NCBI RefSeq assembly: GCF_051216895.1
Contig: NZ_JBPKAO010000007.1
Coordinates: 138,950-202,949, forward strand
Source of the DNA: Aquipuribacter sp051216895
GTDB taxonomy: Bacteria; Actinomycetota; Actinomycetes; Actinomycetales; JBBAYJ01
Length of the DNA: 64,000 bases
Direction of reading: 5' to 3'
Positions 60,463-64,000 of this stretch are shown in pieces. The position numbers were made by a program, and so were the translations under genes. The first letter of the stretch is position 1. Each line of letters starts with the position of its first letter. A model generated the notes under the pieces. That model saw only the letters and a list, made by a program, of their open reading frames with translations. It ran no database searches and was not told the origin of the DNA.

Positions 60463-61843
60463 ATGCCTCGACGGACCGGTGCAAAGGTGCTCGCGATCGT
60501 CCTCGCCGGCGGAGAAGGTAAGCGGCTCATGCCGTTGACCGCCGACCGAGCCAAGCCAGCGGTGCCCTTCGCGGGCAACTACCGCCTCATCGACTTCGCC
60601 CTGTCGAACGTCGTCAACTCCGGCTACCGCAAGGTGGTCGTCCTCACCCAGTACAAGTCGCACTCGCTGGACCGCCACATCGCCCAGACCTGGCGGCTCA
60701 CCACGCTGTTCGGCAACTACGTGGCACCGGTGCCGGCGCAGCAGCGGATGGGCAAGCACTGGTACCTGGGCAGCGCCGACGCCATCCTGCAGAGCCTCAA
60801 CCTGGTGCGCGACGAGCGTCCCGACTACGTCGTCGTGGCCGGTTCGGACAACGTGTTCCGGATGGACTTCTCGCAGATGCTCGACGCGCACATCGAGACC
60901 GGCGTCGGCTGCACGGTCGCCGCCATCCGCCAGCCGTTGAGCCTGGCCGACCAGTTCGGCGTCATCGAGAACACGCCCGAGCGCCCGGACCGGATCGCCC
61001 GCTGGCGCGAGAAGCCCGACGACGCCGTCGGCCTGGCCGACTCCCCCGACGAGGTGCTGGCCTCGATGGGCAACTACATCTTCACCACCAAGGCCCTGAT
61101 CGACGCGGTCACCGCCGACGCGGACGTCGAGGGCAGCAAGCACGACATGGGCGGCGACATCGTCCCCCGCTTCGTCGACGCCGACGACTGCGGGNATGGG
61201 CAACTACATCTTCACCACCAAGGCCCTGATCGACGCGGTCACCGCCGACGCGGACGTCGAGGGCAGCAAGCACGACATGGGCGGCGACATCGTCCCCCGC
61301 TTCGTCGACGCCGACGACTGCGGGGTCTACGACTTCATCCGCAACGACGTGCCCGGCTCGACCGACCGGGACCGCGACTACTGGCGCGACGTGGGTTCCA
61401 TCGACGCGTACTACGACGCCCACATGGACCTGATCTCGGTCCACCCCGTGTTCAACCTCTACAACTACGACTGGCCGATCATCACGGCGCAGACGTACTA
61501 CCCGCCGGCCAAGTTCGTGCACGGCTGGCAGGGCCGGATCGGGCACGCGGTCAACTCGATCGTCAGCCCCGGGTCCGTGGTGTCCGGCGCGTTCGTCGAG
61601 AACTCGGTCCTCAGCCCCAACGTGTACGTCCACTCCTGGGCCACGCTCAGCGACTCCGTCGTGATGGACAACGTCGAGATCGGCCGCCACGCCGTGGTGC
61701 GCCGGGCCATCATCGACAAGGACTGCGTGATCGGTGAGGGCGTGCGGATCGGCATCGACGCCGAGGAGGACCGGGCCCGCGGCCTGGTCGTCACCGACTC
61801 CGGCCTGACCATCCTCCCCAAGGGCATGGTCCTGGAGCGATGA
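60463..61843 (+). CDS. glgC: Glucose-1-phosphate adenylyltransferase (interrupted by assembly artefact)
   Basis: The enzyme makes ADP-glucose from glucose-1-phosphate and ATP, the committed step of glycogen and alpha-glucan synthesis. The N-terminal pyrophosphorylase motif is VLAGGEGKRLMPLTADRAKPAVPFAG (about 10-35), with DFALSNVVNSGYRKVVVLTQYKSHSL and VVVAGSDNVFRMDF after it. The C-terminal left-handed beta-helix domain contains GSVVSGAFVENSVLSPNVYV and VVRRAIIDKDCVIGEGVRIG. The reading frame breaks at N 61195 where 129 bases are repeated. Removing one copy and the N restores a 416-residue protein of normal length. ATGA couples the last codon to the F420-type gene that follows. Confidence 0.95.
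61066..61324. repeat. False 129-bp direct duplication around one N in glgC
   Basis: Bases 61066-61194 and 61196-61324 are identical and separated by a single N. The total insertion (130 bases) shifts the frame. This is what results when two contigs overlapping by 129 bases are joined without merging. Confidence 0.93.
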
Positions 61844-62688
61844 GCGGGGGCGAGACCGGGGCGGAGCCCGCCTACGACGGGTCCCGCGCGTCGGAGGGCC
61901 GTCCCGTCCGGGTCGGCGTGCAGCTGCAGCCGCAGCACGCCAGCTACGACCAGATCCGCCGGGCGGTGGACGAGGTCGAGGCGGCGGGCGTCGACGTGAT
62001 CTTCAACTGGGACCACTTCTTCCCCCTGTACGGGGAGCCCGACGGGGAGCACTTCGAGTGCTGGACCATGCTCGGCGCCTGGGCGGAGCAGACCGACCGG
62101 GCCGAGATCGGTGCCCTGGTGACCTGCAACAGCTACCGCAACCCCGAGCTGCTGGCGGACATGGCTCGCACCGTCGACCACATCAGCGGCGGTCGTCTGG
62201 TCCTGGGCATCGGAGCGGGCTGGTTCGAGCGGGACTACACGGAGTACGGCTACCGGTTCGGGACCGCCGGGGAGCGGCTGGCCTCCCTCGCCGACGCCCT
62301 GCCGCGGATCGAGGCCCGTTGGTCGCTCCTCAACCCGGCTCCGACCCGCCGGATCCCCGTCCTGGTGGGCGGCGGCGGGGAGAAGAAGACCCTGCGGATG
62401 ACCGCGCGCCACGCCGACATCTGGCACGGCTTCGGCGACGCGGACGTCATCGCCCGCAAGCACCGGGTGCTCGACGAGTGGTGCGACTCCGAGGAGCGGG
62501 AGCCGTCGGCCATCGAGCGCTCCGCAGGGGTCGAGGGCGAGCCCGGGGCCACCGCCGAGCGGCTGCTCGGCCTGGGCACCCGGTTGTTCACGACCAGCGC
62601 GGGCGGTCCGGACTTCGACCTGACCACGGCGAGGAAGTGGCTGCGCTGGCGGGACGAGGTCAACGAGCGGGACGGCCTCGGCGGCTGA
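61840..62688 (+). CDS. LLM-class F420-dependent oxidoreductase
   Basis: A 282-residue luciferase-like protein. VGVQLQPQHASYDQIRRAVDEVEAAGVDVIFNWDHFFPLYG, LADMARTVDHISGGRLVLGIGAGWFERDY and PVLVGGGGEKKTLRMTARHADIWHGFGD define the F420 TIM-barrel group. The first 20 residues are disordered. ATG 61840 overlaps the glgC stop, so it is translated with glgC although a metabolic link is not obvious. Substrate unknown. Confidence 0.88.
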   Translation: MSGGETGAEPAYDGSRASEGRPVRVGVQLQPQHASYDQIRRAVDEVEAAGVDVIFNWDHFFPLYGEPDGEHFECWTMLGAWAEQTDRAEIGALVTCNSYRNPELLADMARTVDHISGGRLVLGIGAGWFERDYTEYGYRFGTAGERLASLADALPRIEARWSLLNPAPTRRIPVLVGGGGEKKTLRMTARHADIWHGFGDADVIARKHRVLDEWCDSEEREPSAIERSAGVEGEPGATAERLLGLGTRLFTTSAGGPDFDLTTARKWLRWRDEVNERDGLGG

Positions 62689-62701
62689 GGACGCCCGCCC
62701 C

Positions 62702-62707
62702 TAGGCT
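62702..62707 (+). promoter_or_regulatory. -10 box TAGGCT of serB
   Basis: TAGGCT ends 6 nt before the GTG of serB and there is no Shine-Dalgarno, consistent with a leaderless mRNA separate from the glgC operon. Confidence 0.5.
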
Positions 62708-62713
62708 GCCCGC

Positions 62714-63919
62714 GTGACCAGCGGCGAGGCACCCACCACCCTGCTGGTCACGGCGACGGGTCGGGACCGTCCGGGGGTGACCGCCGCGCTGTTCGCCGCC
62801 GCCACCGCCCCCGGTGTGGACGTCCTCGACGTCGAGCAGGTCGTGGTGCGCGGGCACCTGACGCTGGGGTTCCTGCTCGGTACGTCCGGGGCCTCGCCCC
62901 AGGTGCAGGACGCGATGCTGGCCCGGCTCGCGGTGGCCGCCCAGGAGCTCGACGTCACCGTGGCCACGGAGCCCGGCACCGGCGAGACACCGGGGCTGCG
63001 CGGCGCGCGACTGCACGTCACCATGCTCGGGCGGCCGCTGTCGCCGGACGCCGTCCGGGCCGTGACGGGCGAGCTGGCCGAGCGGGGCGCGAACGTCGAC
63101 CGGATCAGACGGCTGGCCTCGGACCCGGTGACCGCGCTCGAGCTCGACGTGTCGGGCGTGCCCGACCTGGCGCAGCTGCGCCGGGACCTGACCCGCGCCG
63201 CCGTCGGTCACGGGGCCGACGTCGCCGTGTCCCCCGCCGGGATCGTCCGCCACGGCCGACGGCTGGTGGTGATGGACGTCGACTCGACCCTGATCCAGGA
63301 CGAGGTGATCGAGCTGCTGGCCGCGGAGGCCGGACGCGAGGCCGAGGTCGCCGCCGTCACGGAGCGGGCGATGCGCGGCGAGCTCGACTTCGCGGAGTCG
63401 CTGCACGAGCGCGTCGCGGCCCTGGCCGGGCTGCCGGTGTCGGCGTTCGCGGCGGTCCAGTCCCGGGTCCGGCTCACCCCGGGCGCCCGGACGCTGGTGC
63501 GGACGCTGCACGAGCTCGGGTTCACGGTCGCGCTCGTGTCGGGCGGGTTCATGGAGGTGGTCGGTCCTCTGGCCCGCTCGCTCGGCATCGTCAACGCCCG
63601 CGCCAACCGCCTGGAGGTCGCCGACGGCCGGCTGACGGGGCGGGTGCTGGGCACCGTGATGGACCGTCCGGGCAAGGCCACCGCGCTGCGGGACTTCGCC
63701 CGCCACGAGGGCCTGGCCATGAGCCGCACCGTCGCGATCGGCGACGGCGCCAACGACCTGGACATGCTGGGTGCCGCCGGCCTCGGCATCGCGTTCAACG
63801 CCAAGCCGGTCGTGCGGGAGCAGGCCGACGCGTCCCTGACCGGGCCCTACCTGGACTCGGTCCTGTTCCTGCTCGGGCTGTCGGCCGACGAGATCGCCGA
63901 CGCCCAGGCCTCCGCCTGA
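62714..63919 (+). CDS. serB: Phosphoserine phosphatase
   Basis: A 401-residue enzyme for the last step of serine synthesis, the SerB2 type with two N-terminal ACT domains (about 8-85 and 98-170, VTATGRDRPGVTAALFAA being the first). A HAD catalytic domain follows. Motif I is VMDVDSTLIQDEV (about 190-202), motif II VALVSGGFME, motif III with Lys in DRPGKATAL, motif IV IGDGANDLDML. ACT domains in this family bind serine and give feedback control. The gene is probably leaderless. The last 81 bases of the window show no gene. Confidence 0.95.
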   Translation: MTSGEAPTTLLVTATGRDRPGVTAALFAAATAPGVDVLDVEQVVVRGHLTLGFLLGTSGASPQVQDAMLARLAVAAQELDVTVATEPGTGETPGLRGARLHVTMLGRPLSPDAVRAVTGELAERGANVDRIRRLASDPVTALELDVSGVPDLAQLRRDLTRAAVGHGADVAVSPAGIVRHGRRLVVMDVDSTLIQDEVIELLAAEAGREAEVAAVTERAMRGELDFAESLHERVAALAGLPVSAFAAVQSRVRLTPGARTLVRTLHELGFTVALVSGGFMEVVGPLARSLGIVNARANRLEVADGRLTGRVLGTVMDRPGKATALRDFARHEGLAMSRTVAIGDGANDLDMLGAAGLGIAFNAKPVVREQADASLTGPYLDSVLFLLGLSADEIADAQASA

Positions 63920-64000
63920 CCACAGCCCCGGCCACCCCACGCCGGCCACGCCGCCCCGGCAACGCAGCCCCGCCGCACCTGTGGGACCAGATCGGGCCCA

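Noticed and set aside
61196..61843. Separate gene starting at ATG 61196
   Set aside because: It is the second half of glgC; the ATG belongs to the duplicated block and is an internal Met codon of the intact gene.
63920..64000. Start of another gene after serB
   Set aside because: The last 81 bases are GC-rich with no start codon plus promoter or ribosome site that I can support.

Overview
The window is GC-rich chromosomal DNA from an actinobacterium. Three things point there: the mycothiol gene mshC, F420-type enzymes (two luciferase-like oxidoreductases and a PPOX protein), and actinobacteria-specific families such as SCO1664-like, DUF3090 and DUF5703. Many start codons sit 6-7 bases after a TANNNT -10 box, the signature of leaderless mRNAs common in this phylum. 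The sequence is a scaffolded draft with two N-gaps beside poly-G tracts (about 17.1 and 19.9 kb) and a false 129-bp duplication around a single N inside glgC (61.2 kb).

Left part (1-33 kb): a truncated tRNA m1A58 methyltransferase, a site-2 protease and a RecB-like nuclease. Then a SigE-family sigma factor with its membrane partner, a two-gene FtsX-type ABC exporter, an FAD oxidoreductase, PEP carboxylase, a methyltransferase, a Dpp/Opp-type peptide ABC transporter, a HAD phosphatase, MetH, PAC2 and the mshC block (mshC, SCO1664-like, DUF3090, phosphomutase, uppP, F420 oxidoreductase). An aldo/keto reductase, a very acidic small protein, DUF5703 and an M20 peptidase follow. From memory, the order trmI/recB-like/metH/PAC2/mshC/DUF3090/phosphomutase/uppP/M20 matches M. 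tuberculosis around Rv2118c-Rv2141c, with the transporter block and others inserted.

Middle (33-39 kb): a secreted Pro-rich protein and tRNA-Leu(GAG) with a UUCG terminator. Next to the tRNA is a tight four-gene minus-strand unit: a GNAT acetyltransferase, a 57-residue protein, a membrane-anchored pentapeptide-repeat protein and an 872-residue P-loop NTPase. This unit is the best candidate for an undescribed system.

Right part (39-64 kb): a sugar-utilisation operon under LacI control (LacI, solute-binding lipoprotein, two permeases, GH130 phosphorylase/mannosidase, secreted 690-residue protein). Then a LysR regulator, an acyl-CoA synthetase, two small biosynthetic-type genes, a TrmH methyltransferase, a TauE exporter, an FeS-type photolyase, an SPFH/NfeD pair, an ABC ATPase, a conserved unknown, a DHH phosphoesterase, the divergent glycogen/alpha-glucan pair glgA(glgM)/glgC, a second F420-type oxidoreductase and serB. 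Short GC-rich tandem repeats or strong hairpins fill many of the gaps at gene 3' ends. No CRISPR array, insertion sequence or rRNA was seen.
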